Position numbers and translations under genes: made by a program. From a virus: DNA of 64,000 nucleotides. The stretch covers positions 1 through 64,000 of the IMG/VR virus record IMGVR_UViG_3300033144_006256. The stretch is one strand, 5' to 3'. The notes under the pieces were generated by a model. That model had not been told where the DNA came from and searched no databases. It was given only the letters and a program-made list of their open reading frames with translations. Shown here one piece after another: positions 26,160 through 34,441 of the stretch; the stretch's first letter is position 1; each line of letters begins with the position of its first letter.

Positions 26160-26240
26160 AAAGAAATAAAAAAAAGAAAAAAACCGCTTGCGATAGCAAG
26201 CCACGAAGCGTAGCGAAGTGTGTATCGGAAATAAAAAATA
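26160..26240 (-). repeat. Intergenic repeat, inverted copy of 49225-49325; terminator-like on minus strand
   Basis: On the minus strand: TTCCGATACA, ACTTCGCTACGCT, then hairpin GCTTGC-TATC-GCAAGC and a T-rich run. The segment at 49225-49325 (plus strand) has the same order of motifs. The hairpin plus T-run could end leftward transcripts. The rest of 26053-26290 is A-rich with no gene. Confidence 0.5.
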
Positions 26241-26293
26241 AAAAACAAAATATTAAATAATAGTAATAATTTTAAAAAAAGATAATACAACAC

Positions 26294-26321
26294 TTGACAT
26301 TTTTCCTATATCTGTTATAAT
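26294..26321 (+). promoter_or_regulatory. Promoter for the early region genes
   Basis: TTGACA at 26294-26299, 16 nt, TATAAT at 26316-26321. It precedes the gene at 26352. Confidence 0.7.
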
Positions 26322-26351
26322 AAAGATATAATAAATTAAAGGAACAAAAAT

Positions 26352-26915
26352 ATGTCTAAAATAACAATATCTATAATAAAAAGTTTTATTAAAAAGAACT
26401 TTAAAAAAATATACATAAAAATAACAAGTAATTTTGATACTAATGATGATTGCTTAATTGGGTTTAAAGATAGCGAATTTAATATTATGGCAGAAAGCAT
26501 AAGATACCCTAAAAATACATTGGGGATAGAAGGTGCTTGGTTTATAGGAAACAGCAGGGATTATTTTGAAAAATATGAAGATGATGAATTTACTGGATAT
26601 ACAGTTAGTAATTGTTGCGGTTCATTTATAATAGCAATTAAAAAACCAACAGATAAAAATATATTAGATGATTATATACAATTAAAAACTAATTTTTATG
26701 GTAAAAAGTTTTCAATATACCAGTTATTCTTAAATGAATTTCGGGGGAAAGATAAAAAATTTAGTGAACTTACAGATATACCAGCAGATTTAATACCTTG
26801 CCTAGCAATATTTAATGATAATAAAATACAATTATGGTTTCATCTTAACAATGGGGCAACAGTAAAAGAATATTTAACAAATAAATTTTTAAATAAAGAA
26901 TTTGGAAGGAAATAA
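26352..26915 (+). CDS. Hypothetical early protein
   Basis: This encodes 187 aa with RBS AAAGGA 9 nt upstream and its own promoter. Basic N-terminus (SKITISIIKSFIKKNFKKIYIK), then mixed alpha/beta with LGIEGAWFIGNSRDYFEKYEDDEFTGY and DIPADLIPCLAIFNDNKIQLWFHL. No family recognised. As the first gene of the region it may be a host takeover factor. Confidence 0.6.
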   Translation: MSKITISIIKSFIKKNFKKIYIKITSNFDTNDDCLIGFKDSEFNIMAESIRYPKNTLGIEGAWFIGNSRDYFEKYEDDEFTGYTVSNCCGSFIIAIKKPTDKNILDDYIQLKTNFYGKKFSIYQLFLNEFRGKDKKFSELTDIPADLIPCLAIFNDNKIQLWFHLNNGATVKEYLTNKFLNKEFGRK

Positions 26916-26919
26916 AAAT

Positions 26920-27270
26920 ATGAAATTTAATTTAAAAGAAGAATATAAGGAAGCAGATTTAACTAATATAGAAACACTTAAACAAATAGTTATAAATAAA
27001 TTTAAAGAATATAAGTTGCCTTTAAACAAGATTATAAAGAAAGATGATGGAATGTTTATTTATGGTAAATATTGCACAGAACATTGCAGAATAGTAAGAA
27101 AATTAGTTAAAGAAATATCTAATAATGAATATTTATACGAAAGAAAAAAGAAATATTATAATTGCAATTTTATTGGTACAGAAAATTTAGAAGAATTTCA
27201 AAATATACTTGAAATGATAATTAGTGAAAATTTAAGAAGAAAGGAATTTAAATTATATGAAAAAATATAA
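26920..27270 (+). CDS. Hypothetical protein
   Basis: 116 aa from MKFNLKEEY; the ATG at 26920 has GGAAGG upstream and is preferred to an in-frame ATG at 26902. Charged and helical, with a CTEHCRIVRKLVKEI segment. Not recognised. Confidence 0.55.
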   Translation: MKFNLKEEYKEADLTNIETLKQIVINKFKEYKLPLNKIIKKDDGMFIYGKYCTEHCRIVRKLVKEISNNEYLYERKKKYYNCNFIGTENLEEFQNILEMIISENLRRKEFKLYEKI

Positions 27271-27436
27271 AAAAACTATGAAAAAATTTGGTTTCATAAT
27301 AGGTGTAAATGGTTTTCCAATTGATGTACAAGAAACTACGGAGAAAAAAGCTTTATTAAAATTTATAGATAAATATTATAAAAGGTTAGAAGATGAAAAT
27401 TTTATATTTAGTTGTTTGGGGGAAATGGTTAAATAG
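27257..27436 (+). CDS. Small hypothetical protein
   Basis: This encodes 59 aa: MKKYKKTMKKFGFIIGVNGF, then a helical LLKFIDKYYKRLEDEN part. It overlaps the end of the previous gene by 14 nt. Not recognised. Confidence 0.5.
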   Translation: MKKYKKTMKKFGFIIGVNGFPIDVQETTEKKALLKFIDKYYKRLEDENFIFSCLGEMVK

Positions 27437-27462
27437 ATATAATAAATTAAGAAATTAAAAAT

Positions 27463-27612
27463 ATGATTGATACAAACATTATATTACAAAAAGAAATAAA
27501 CAATGCACTTATTGAAAGTAATAAAATTACTGCTAAACTTCAAACAAGTATATTAGAAGATATAGAAAAAATTAAAAAGCGATTAGATAAATTAGAAAAA
27601 AGGATAAAATAA
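27463..27612 (+). CDS. Small coiled-coil protein
   Basis: This encodes 49 aa, fully helical (LQKEINNALIESNKITAKLQ, then ILEDIEKIKKRLDKLEKRIK) with heptad-like spacing. Not recognised. Confidence 0.45.
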   Translation: MIDTNIILQKEINNALIESNKITAKLQTSILEDIEKIKKRLDKLEKRIK

Positions 27613-27616
27613 AAAT

Positions 27617-27691
27617 ATGAATTATAAAGATGAATTAAAATTTCAAGAAATATTAAATAGATTATATGTTAAAGATGAAACAAAAAAATGA
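27617..27691 (+). CDS. Tiny ORF coupled to the methylase gene
   Basis: This encodes 24 aa (MNYKDELKFQEILNRLYVKD); its TGA overlaps the ATG of the next gene. It may serve translational coupling. Confidence 0.3.
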   Translation: MNYKDELKFQEILNRLYVKDETKK

Positions 27692-28368
27692 AAAAATCTT
27701 GGAAATATTCATCACCAAATGGCAAGGAAGTTTGGAAAGAACTTGAAAAAATATCTAATGTTGGATATTCAAATTTCTTTACTGATTGGCTTGATTTAAT
27801 ATTAGCATCGCTTCTTTCTTTAACTGATAATTTAAAAAGGGATAATATTAAAGAAAAACTACTTAATAATAAACTTGATGGCATATACGAAGAAAGATAT
27901 TTGCAAATCGCCAATAAATATAAAAGCGAAAAAGAAATAGGAAATCGTCCAATAGATTTTTTTGCAAATGCTTGGAACAAACTTTTTAAAGAAACATTAG
28001 AAAAACAAAAAGATATTTTAGGTGATATTTATCAGGGCAGAATAACAATGGGAGAAGCAGGACAGTTTTTTACGCCAGAACATATCACAGAAGCGATGGC
28101 AGAAATGCAAATAACAGAAGATAATAAAAATATAATCGATCCGTGTTGCGGTAGCGGAAGATTTTTAATATCAGCTAATAAGAAGAATAAAAACTGTTAT
28201 CTTAATGGTATTGATATTGATAATAGATGTGCCAAAATGTGTGCTATAAATATGTGGATATTTGATTGCAATGCAACAGTTAGACAAGGCAATCCTTTAA
28301 CAAATGAATTTTACAATCAATGTGATATACGAAAAGGCTGGTTTATTTATGAACGAATTTTAGCTTAA
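27688..28368 (+). CDS. N6-adenine methylase-like protein (HsdM/N6_Mtase fold), probably lacking motif IV
   Basis: This encodes 226 aa. GEAGQFFTPEHITEAMAEM and the SAM-binding motif IDPCCGSGRFLISANK are typical of type I HsdM / N6_Mtase. The expected NPPF/NPPY motif is not present: the chain ends RQGNPLTNEFYNQCDIRKGW soon after. Either the enzyme is inactive or GNPLTNEFY stands in for it. A short form of this family is also known from plasmids and phages. Confidence 0.65.
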   Translation: MKKSWKYSSPNGKEVWKELEKISNVGYSNFFTDWLDLILASLLSLTDNLKRDNIKEKLLNNKLDGIYEERYLQIANKYKSEKEIGNRPIDFFANAWNKLFKETLEKQKDILGDIYQGRITMGEAGQFFTPEHITEAMAEMQITEDNKNIIDPCCGSGRFLISANKKNKNCYLNGIDIDNRCAKMCAINMWIFDCNATVRQGNPLTNEFYNQCDIRKGWFIYERILA

Positions 28369-28414
28369 CAAAGCGGGAAGATAAAGTTATCCACTTTTAT
28401 CCACCTTTGAACGC

Positions 28415-28442
28415 TTGACATTTATTCTACATCTGCTATAAT
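28415..28442 (+). promoter_or_regulatory. Promoter, early family
   Basis: TTGACA at 28415-28420, 16 nt, TATAAT at 28437-28442. The upstream half (TTGAACGCTTGACATTTAT) is identical to the promoter at 40290. The 120-nt leader holds a 9-bp hairpin AGATATAAT / ATTATATCT near 28480-28512. Confidence 0.75.
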
Positions 28443-28567
28443 AAAAATAACAAAGAAAAGCGAACCCTATCGGGCAAGATATAATAAACACAAGTTACTA
28501 ATTATATCTACAACGACGGGCTGGCAATTCTATAAATAATAATATAATTTAGAAGGAGAACAAAAAA

Positions 28568-28786
28568 ATTAATTCAACAACAAAATATATAAAAGCAAAA
28601 ATTAAAATAATAAAAAAAGATGTTGAAAATTATGATACAGAATCAGCACACGAGACAGAAGATAGTTTACGGGATGAAATATTAAAAAATATAGCTTCTG
28701 GTGAATATACAAAACAAGAATGTATAGATATGGCAAAAGAAGTATTAAAAACTAATAAAATAAATTTTACTAGATGGTGTGCATAA
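28568..28786 (+). CDS. Small protein with an apparent ATT start
   Basis: A 73-codon frame (IN STTKYIKAKIKIIKKD, then ESAHETEDSLRDEILKNIA) begins at ATT, 9 nt after a very strong AGAAGGAG. No ATG, GTG or TTG is in range. Helical, acidic middle. Function unknown. The ATT start is inferred from the ribosome site and frame length. Confidence 0.5.
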   Translation: MNSTTKYIKAKIKIIKKDVENYDTESAHETEDSLRDEILKNIASGEYTKQECIDMAKEVLKTNKINFTRWCA

Positions 28787-28798
28787 TAAAATAAAAAT

Positions 28799-29065
28799 AT
28801 GGGAATACTAATTATAACAACAATAATAATATCACTGATAACATTAATAGCTTGGATTGCTGATATGAATGTAAAATACATCTTAAAAGTAATTTTCTGG
28901 ATAATATTAGCAATAGTATTTTTCAAGATAATATCATTAGGGATTAAACAACACGAACAGAACGAATGTACAGCTTTACTAAAACAGAAAGAAAATATAG
29001 GCGAAATATGGTTTTCGGCAGATTGGCAAAAGAAAATGTGCTCAACTTTCAACATAGAACTTTAA
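28799..29065 (+). CDS. Small membrane protein, two spans
   Basis: This encodes 88 aa: two transmembrane helices (LIITTIIISLITLIAWIA and ILKVIFWIILAIVFFKIISL) and a soluble tail with WFSADWQKKMCSTF. Not recognised. Confidence 0.55.
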   Translation: MGILIITTIIISLITLIAWIADMNVKYILKVIFWIILAIVFFKIISLGIKQHEQNECTALLKQKENIGEIWFSADWQKKMCSTFNIEL

Positions 29066-29077
29066 AACATAATAAAT

Positions 29078-29191
29078 TTAGCTTGCTTGACTGCTACTCA
29101 TTTACATAGGTTTTTTTAGCAAGTATTTAAGACATAGGTATTTGCAATTTTTGTTCTCCTATGTATCTGGAGTAGCAATTTAGCAAGCTAA
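29078..29191 (+). ncRNA. Structured leader RNA B with alternative pairings
   Basis: Outer stem TTAGCTTGCT (29078-29087) / AGCAAGCTAA (29182-29191); second stem TGCTACTC (29092-29099) / GAGTAGCA (29170-29177); inner hairpin ACATAGG (29132-29138) / CCTATGT (29158-29164). A second ACATAGG (29104-29110) and an extra AGCAAG (29118-29123, after a T7 run) can compete for the same partners, as in a two-state switch. The outer stem is shared with leader C at 34442. Confidence 0.6.
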
Positions 29192-29206
29192 CTAAAAGGA
29201 GGCAAT

Positions 29207-29350
29207 GTGAAAACAAAACAAGAATATTGGTTAAATATCGCCAACCAATTAAAAAACAGGGGCGATAACGAACAGAAAATAAAAAGAATAATTACAACTT
29301 GCAGTGATGATAAAACCGCTAATCAAGTGATAAACTATATAAGGAAATAA
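29207..29350 (+). CDS. Small hypothetical protein (GTG start)
   Basis: This encodes 47 aa: KTKQEYWLNIANQLKNRGDN, then IKRIITTCSDDKTANQVINYI. GTG with a near-perfect AAAAGGAGG 5 nt upstream, directly after leader B. Not recognised. Confidence 0.5.
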   Translation: MKTKQEYWLNIANQLKNRGDNEQKIKRIITTCSDDKTANQVINYIRK

Positions 29351-29354
29351 TTTT

Positions 29355-29699
29355 ATGGATACAAAACAAGAATTCAAAAAATTTAAAAAGGAACATACAT
29401 TAAAAGATATGCAGGAAGAAAAAAACCAACAAGATTATATTAATAAAGATACTGCTGTTAATCTTGAAAAAGAAATCCTGCTAAAAGAAGAAAAAATTAG
29501 TGATATGCTATATCAAGGTGAAGCGAACATTAGGTTTTGTAATATGCTAAGTGAAATGTTAAAAGAAGAAGAAAAAAAGATTTTCTGGTTTGCACGACCG
29601 AAATATAAAGTGATTTTAAAGATTTACAGAAAAGCGATTAAGGATTGGAGAGAATTAAATATCAATTTAAAAATGGATATAGATAAAAAAGTAAAATAA
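29355..29699 (+). CDS. Hypothetical coiled-coil protein
   Basis: This encodes 114 aa, highly charged and helical (EFKKFKKEHTLKDMQEEKNQ), with a basic FWFARPKYKVILKIYRKAIK end. Not recognised. Confidence 0.5.
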   Translation: MDTKQEFKKFKKEHTLKDMQEEKNQQDYINKDTAVNLEKEILLKEEKISDMLYQGEANIRFCNMLSEMLKEEEKKIFWFARPKYKVILKIYRKAIKDWRELNINLKMDIDKKVK

Positions 29700-29703
29700 A
29701 AAT

Positions 29704-30288
29704 ATGAAACAAAAATTAAAATGCAAGTTTTGTAAAAAAACATTCATAGATATAATCGGACAGGATAAAAATAATGCAATTTGTGATAATTGTGTAAATG
29801 GAAATGTCAGAATAATAAAAACATCTTGGTTCAGCTTAGTAGTTTTGATACTTTTAACAGCATTATTGATAAGTTGTTTTATGCTAAAAGTTGTATTGTT
29901 TGAAAGAGAATTAAAATCTATAACGGTTATAAAGATTGAAAGGCAAGAAATAATTGAAGAACCAGAAATTTTACCAGCGATTCCGCAACCAAAAAAGATA
30001 TTATCATTAAAAGCCAGCTACTATGTAAATAACTGCTGTGGTAAAGATGTTTGTATTACAGCTAATGGCGAAGTATATGACGATAGCCAGCTTACCGCAG
30101 CGTGCAATCTTGTGCCACTAGGAACGATTTTAAATGTTCAGCATAAAGAAAAAGAAATCACAGTAAGGGTAAATGATAGAATTAGCAAGAAATATGGCAA
30201 TAGCAGAATAGATTTGTCCAAAGGGGCATTTGCAAAATTAGGGAATTTAGAAGCGGGGTTGTTAAATGTAAAAGTTTTAATAAACTAA
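29704..30288 (+). CDS. Membrane-anchored RlpA-like double-psi beta-barrel protein
   Basis: This encodes 194 aa: zinc ribbon at 7-30 (CKFCKKTF, CDNCVNG), one transmembrane helix at about 43-65, a linker, then residues 100-194 with a DPBB/RlpA fold (ASYY, TANGEVYDDSQLTAACNLVPLGT, VRVNDRIS, RIDLSKGAFAKLGNLEAGLLNV). RlpA proteins are lytic transglycosylases or bind septal glycan. The anchor places the domain outside the membrane, so it may modify host peptidoglycan. Confidence 0.75.
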   Translation: MKQKLKCKFCKKTFIDIIGQDKNNAICDNCVNGNVRIIKTSWFSLVVLILLTALLISCFMLKVVLFERELKSITVIKIERQEIIEEPEILPAIPQPKKILSLKASYYVNNCCGKDVCITANGEVYDDSQLTAACNLVPLGTILNVQHKEKEITVRVNDRISKKYGNSRIDLSKGAFAKLGNLEAGLLNVKVLIN

Positions 30289-30297
30289 ATTAAAATT

Positions 30298-30672
30298 ATG
30301 AAAGATTATAAAATTGAAACAAAACCTAGTTTTTGGGAAGTGATATTAAAAAGAGGTTGTTATTCTGACAAGGAAGAAAAACATTTATTTTTCAGAGCGA
30401 ATGATGAGAATGAAGTTTGGAATTTTCTTTGTAGATATTTAGAAGATACTTTTGTAGATATATATAATTATGATGGTATTAGTCATATTGGTGCGATAAA
30501 AATTTACGGAGAAGATAAAAAAATTATAAAAAAGTTTGTTACAAACAAATTAAAAAAATATTTGGTAGAAATGGAATATAGGGATGAAGATGAGATAGAA
30601 TGGGATACTGATTATGGATATGCTTGGGCTTGTAAAATATTAAGATTAAATGTAATAGAATTTAAAAAATAA
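30298..30672 (+). CDS. Hypothetical protein
   Basis: This encodes 124 aa, acidic, mixed alpha/beta (FWEVILKRGCYSDKEEKHLFFRA, then EWDTDYGYAWACKILRLNV). Not recognised. It lies just before the recombination genes. Confidence 0.5.
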   Translation: MKDYKIETKPSFWEVILKRGCYSDKEEKHLFFRANDENEVWNFLCRYLEDTFVDIYNYDGISHIGAIKIYGEDKKIIKKFVTNKLKKYLVEMEYRDEDEIEWDTDYGYAWACKILRLNVIEFKK

Positions 30673-30693
30673 ATAAACTAAAAAGGAGCAATA

Positions 30694-31545
30694 ATGGATA
30701 ACTTAAATATAGAAAAATTTAATCCCACTAAGGCAGAAGTAATTAAAATAACTGATAAATACAAGAATATACAGATTAAAGGGTTAGAAGATAAACAAGG
30801 GTATTTAATTGCAAAATCAGGCAAGCAAGAATTATCAGCATTAAGAACAGCTGTTAAAAGTTATGGAAAAGAACAGCGGGTAGAAGCATTAAAATATCAG
30901 AAAGCAGTTATAAAAGCAGAGAATGAACTTTTAAAAATTATAAAACCGATTGAAGATAAAATTAAATTAAAAATAGATTTAATAGATGGTGAAAAAGAAA
31001 AAATAAGAATGCAAAAATATCTTCCAGATAGAAAAGCAAGACTAAAAGAAATTGATATTGAACTTGAAGATAGTGAATTATTAGAAATGGATAATACAGA
31101 ATTTGAAAACTTTTTTAATGAAAAGAAAACTGAAATTCTTGCAGAAAAAGAAAGAAAATTACAAGAAGCAGAAGATAAACTTGTAGAAGAAAAAAAGAAA
31201 ATTGAAATTGATAAAGGGATTGCAAAAGCAAAAGAAGAAGCAAGAAAAGAAGCTATGAAACAAGCAAAAATAAATATAGAAAATGCAAAAATACAAGCTG
31301 AAAAAGATAAAAAGAAAGCAGTTGAAGAAGCAAAGCAGAAAATACTTGATGAACAACAAGAAAAAGAAAATGCAAAAATAGTAGAAGAAGAAAAGAAAAA
31401 ACAAGAAGCAGAAGAATTACGAAAACAAGAAAAATATCAACTTTTTCTTGAAAGAAATGATTATAAAGATGATGGAAGTTTCAAAATAGAAACAGAAGAT
31501 GGTTTAGTTGTCCTTTATAAGAAGATTGATGAAATAATAATTTAA
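30694..31545 (+). CDS. Coiled-coil protein of the recombination cluster
   Basis: This encodes 283 aa with RBS AAAGGAG. Residues 1-120 are a globular part (ITDKYKNIQIKGLEDKQGYLI, ELSALRTAVKSYGKEQRVEA); 140-255 is a long, extremely charged coiled coil (EKERKLQEAEDKLVEEKKK); the last 25 aa form a small beta end. The layout resembles DUF1351-like phage proteins encoded next to single-strand annealing proteins, which is the case here. Exact role unknown. Confidence 0.55.
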   Translation: MDNLNIEKFNPTKAEVIKITDKYKNIQIKGLEDKQGYLIAKSGKQELSALRTAVKSYGKEQRVEALKYQKAVIKAENELLKIIKPIEDKIKLKIDLIDGEKEKIRMQKYLPDRKARLKEIDIELEDSELLEMDNTEFENFFNEKKTEILAEKERKLQEAEDKLVEEKKKIEIDKGIAKAKEEARKEAMKQAKINIENAKIQAEKDKKKAVEEAKQKILDEQQEKENAKIVEEEKKKQEAEELRKQEKYQLFLERNDYKDDGSFKIETEDGLVVLYKKIDEIII

Positions 31546-31562
31546 TAAAGAAAGGTAAAATT

Positions 31563-32180
31563 ATGGCAAATGAAATTAAAAAACTACAAATAACAGAAGA
31601 AATAAGAAAACAGTTAAATGCACCGCTTCCAGCAGAAGCAATATCAAAGCATCCAACTAAAACATTTCTAAGCACAATAAAATCTATTTTTATCATAGAA
31701 CGATTAAACAGTGTATTCAAATTAGGCGGGTGGCATTTATCAACAGAAATTATTAAAGAAACACCTGATTATGTTTTGGTAAAAGGTGAATTAAAAATAC
31801 ACGATTATGATGTGAAGATAACACCACAATTTGGAGGGCATAATACAACAGGTAAAGGAACAGAAATTGCAGATGGTTATAAAAGTGCTGTTACTGATTG
31901 CCTTAGTAAATGTGCTAGTTACCTTGAAATAGGCATAGATGTTTTTAAGGGGAAATCAACACCAGCACAAAGTTATAACAGTTATAGCAAACCAGCTTAT
32001 ACACCAAAACTAGCACAACAACAAACAACAGAACAACAGATGAATAATCAAGACAAAAAAGATTTAACCTGCACAGAATGTTTAGTTGAAATCTCAGTTG
32101 CTGAATATGAATTTTCTAAGAAAAAATTTGGAAAAGCACTTTGCAGAAACTGTCAAGGCATAGCAAGGGGTAATGAATAA
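31563..32180 (+). CDS. Rad52/Rad22-like single-strand annealing protein
   Basis: This encodes 205 aa. LPAEAISKHPTKTFLSTIKS, then IIERLNSVFKLGGWHLSTEI and GGHNTTGKGTEIADGYKSAV match the Rad52/Rad22 (Sak-type) DNA-binding core. A Gln-rich linker and a C-terminal zinc ribbon (CTECLVEIS ... CRNCQG) follow. Such proteins anneal complementary strands in phage recombination and replication. The PD-(D/E)XK nuclease two genes on is the expected exonuclease partner. Confidence 0.8.
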   Translation: MANEIKKLQITEEIRKQLNAPLPAEAISKHPTKTFLSTIKSIFIIERLNSVFKLGGWHLSTEIIKETPDYVLVKGELKIHDYDVKITPQFGGHNTTGKGTEIADGYKSAVTDCLSKCASYLEIGIDVFKGKSTPAQSYNSYSKPAYTPKLAQQQTTEQQMNNQDKKDLTCTECLVEISVAEYEFSKKKFGKALCRNCQGIARGNE

Positions 32181-32681
32181 TGAATATTTGGGTTACCACT
32201 GATACACATCTAAATCATACTAAATTGATTGAATATGGGCGACCAGAAAATTTTGAAGATAAGATTAAAAAAGGGTTGGTTAATAATATTAAAAAAGATG
32301 ATTTGTTAATCCATTTAGGTGATGTTTGTATAGGGGATGATAAGAAAAATAATAATTGGTTTAAAAAAAAGATTGAAGTGCAAAACTATTCTTGTATTAG
32401 GAACCCACGATAATAAAACGATCAATTTTTATTTATCTAATGGCTGGGATTTTGCCTGTGAAAGATTTGATTTCAAAATGTTTGGTAAACGAATTGCCTT
32501 TACACATATGCCGATTGCTTGGGATGGATATTTTGATATAAATCTACACGGGCATTTCCATAATACAGATTATAGAAGGAACGAACCAGACTTTAATAAA
32601 GTTATAAGTGGTTATAATAAACTTATATCATTAGAATTTACTAATTATCAACCATTAAATCTTCGTAAAATAATAAAATGA
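32180..32681 (+). pseudogene. Metallophosphoesterase split by a frameshift in an A8 run
   Basis: Frame one (32180-32413) gives TDTHLNHTKLIEYG and LIHLGDVCIG; frame two (32337-32681) gives TILVLGTHDNKTI, FTHMPIAWDG and INLHGHFHN. Together they hold all calcineurin-like metal motifs (DxH, GD, GxHD, H, GHxH) in order. The frames join at the A8 run near 32362-32370 (NNWFKK to RLKCKT), a one-base change. Without the shift this would be a 165-aa phosphodiesterase or phosphatase. Sequencing error and real inactivation cannot be told apart. Confidence 0.7.
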
Positions 32682-33235
32682 AACCCCCAAAAAATTACAT
32701 TTCGTATAGCCAGCTTTGTCTATTCTTAGAAGATAGGGAAGAATACTTTAACAGATATTACAGGAATATAAAGCGAGAGCCAAATGAAAAAATGCAATTT
32801 GGTAAATTAGCACATAAAGTTTTAGAAGATAGAACATTTATAGTAAGTAATTTAACTGATAAACAGAATAAAATTATTGAAAAAATAAGAACAGAAATAC
32901 CAATAACTGAACAATGCGAAGTTAAAATTGAAGTTGAATATAAGCCGATAAATTTACTTGCTATTTTTGATGGGATACAAGGTGATACTATTGTTGAATA
33001 TAAAACAGGGCAATTATGGAACCAGAAACGTGTAGATGAACATTTGCAATTAACATTTTATTCATTAGTTTATTGGTCAAAATATAAGAAAATGCCACGG
33101 CTAAAGTTAATATCAATTAGTTCTGCAAGCGGAGCAATCAGAACATTCTGGACAGCAAGAACTTATGAAGATATTAAAGATTTACAGGATAAAATAAATT
33201 ACTTTTATAGTGAAATTAAAAGTTGGAAAGGGTAA
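32678..33235 (+). CDS. PD-(D/E)XK nuclease (RecB/Cas4-like exonuclease)
   Basis: This encodes 185 aa. ISYSQLCLFLEDREEYFNRYY and QFGKLAHKVLE form the usual N-terminal helices; LLAIFDGIQGDTIVEYKTGQ carries the catalytic D...ExK; HLQLTFYSLVYW is the following helix. This is the PDDEXK_1 (RecB-like) family. With the Rad52-like annealing protein it probably forms the phage's exonuclease/annealase pair. It overlaps the phosphoesterase stop by 4 nt. Confidence 0.8.
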   Translation: MKPPKNYISYSQLCLFLEDREEYFNRYYRNIKREPNEKMQFGKLAHKVLEDRTFIVSNLTDKQNKIIEKIRTEIPITEQCEVKIEVEYKPINLLAIFDGIQGDTIVEYKTGQLWNQKRVDEHLQLTFYSLVYWSKYKKMPRLKLISISSASGAIRTFWTARTYEDIKDLQDKINYFYSEIKSWKG

Positions 33236-33236
33236 T

Positions 33237-33452
33237 ATGAGAATATCAAAAAAATTAAAACTTAATTATGAACTTTGTATAAAATATCTAAAACAGGCAG
33301 ATTTAGCAGATTTAGAAACTGCTTGTAGAAGTTTAAGTATGTTTGGTTATATTCTTAACTTTTATAACGATGCTAAAAGATTTTCAGAATATTGTGAAAG
33401 TATAGGTGAACACGAAATAGCTAAATATGCAGTTCGTAATTGGAATAAATAG
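33237..33452 (+). CDS. Small hypothetical protein
   Basis: 71 aa from MRISKKLKLNYELCIKYLKQ; the ATG directly follows the nuclease stop. Helical with ADLETACRSLSMFGYIL. Not recognised. Confidence 0.5.
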   Translation: MRISKKLKLNYELCIKYLKQADLADLETACRSLSMFGYILNFYNDAKRFSEYCESIGEHEIAKYAVRNWNK

Positions 33453-33467
33453 AAAGGAAAAATAAAA

Positions 33468-33905
33468 ATGGATAAATTAATTTACGAAGAATATGACGAA
33501 AATGGTAATATAATCCCTTGTGAATATCATAATGAAATTAGAAAATGCAAATTATGTGAAATTTTACTTTCTAAAACGAGAGAATGCCATAAATTAAGAA
33601 TTAAAGGTGATAATGAAGAATGGATAACTATTAAATACGGTGATTATTATGATGAAACTCCGAATTATTGTAAAAATTGTTATAATAAGTTTATAAAAAA
33701 TAACGATATCAAGAAGAAAAAAAATAATGGTGGTTCAAAACCAAAGAAAGTTAAACAATTAACATATCAGAATGATGTTGTTAAAATATGGGATAGTATA
33801 TCAGATGCAGCTGATGAGCTTAATTTTACACGGCAAGGTATATCTAACTGTATAAATGGCTATATTAAATCATATAAAAACTATAAATGGGAATTAATTA
33901 AATGA
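33468..33905 (+). CDS. Zinc-finger protein with NUMOD1-like DNA-binding repeat
   Basis: This encodes 145 aa. The N-terminal part has four CxxC-type Cys (CKLCEILLSKTRECHKL, YCKNCYNKF); the C-terminal 50 aa (VKQLTYQNDVVKIWDSISDA, then NFTRQGISNCINGYIKSYKNYKWEL) match NUMOD1, the helix-turn-helix module of homing endonucleases. No nuclease domain is visible, so it could be a free-standing DNA-binding protein or a homing endonuclease remnant. Confidence 0.6.
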   Translation: MDKLIYEEYDENGNIIPCEYHNEIRKCKLCEILLSKTRECHKLRIKGDNEEWITIKYGDYYDETPNYCKNCYNKFIKNNDIKKKKNNGGSKPKKVKQLTYQNDVVKIWDSISDAADELNFTRQGISNCINGYIKSYKNYKWELIK

Positions 33906-34366
33906 ACATTAATGATAATTATTTAGAAACATTTAAAAGATTAGAAAAAGATATTATTAAATGGGACGATCTTGAACATCAAGAAGAAGCAACAGAAACA
34001 GTATTTAGTATTTCAAGACAATTATTTATGATAGCAAAAGGAACTATTGATAAAGATAGATTAAAAAAGATGATGGCGGAACTTTCAGCAATGCTTATTT
34101 ATCTGAAAACAAAAAAAGTAGTATATAAAAATACTATGGAAAAGCAAGAAAAATCACTAAAATATGTTTATGCTACAAAAATGAAAGATGAAAAAATAAG
34201 CAAAGAAAGAACTATAACAATGATAAAAAATGAAATTGAAAGTGAAACGATAGAAATTGAAAATGAAATATTGAAAAGTAGGCAATTATTTGAATTTTAT
34301 TCTGGTTGTTGTGATGTTTCGGAAACACTAATAACTGTAATACAAAGTATTTGTAAAACCGCATAA
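33902..34366 (+). CDS. Hypothetical helical protein
   Basis: This encodes 154 aa, helical and charged, with a coiled-coil middle (MEKQEKSLKYVYATKMKDEK) and two Cys near the end (YSGCCDVSETL). It overlaps the previous stop (AAATGA). The size and pattern recall phage proteins encoded near annealing and replication genes. Function unknown. Confidence 0.5.
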   Translation: MNINDNYLETFKRLEKDIIKWDDLEHQEEATETVFSISRQLFMIAKGTIDKDRLKKMMAELSAMLIYLKTKKVVYKNTMEKQEKSLKYVYATKMKDEKISKERTITMIKNEIESETIEIENEILKSRQLFEFYSGCCDVSETLITVIQSICKTA

Positions 34367-34441
34367 TTCGCCAAAAATTGCCACGTGTTGCGTTTTTAGA
34401 AGCGAATTGGTATATATATCCATCTTTGAAAATTAAATCAC

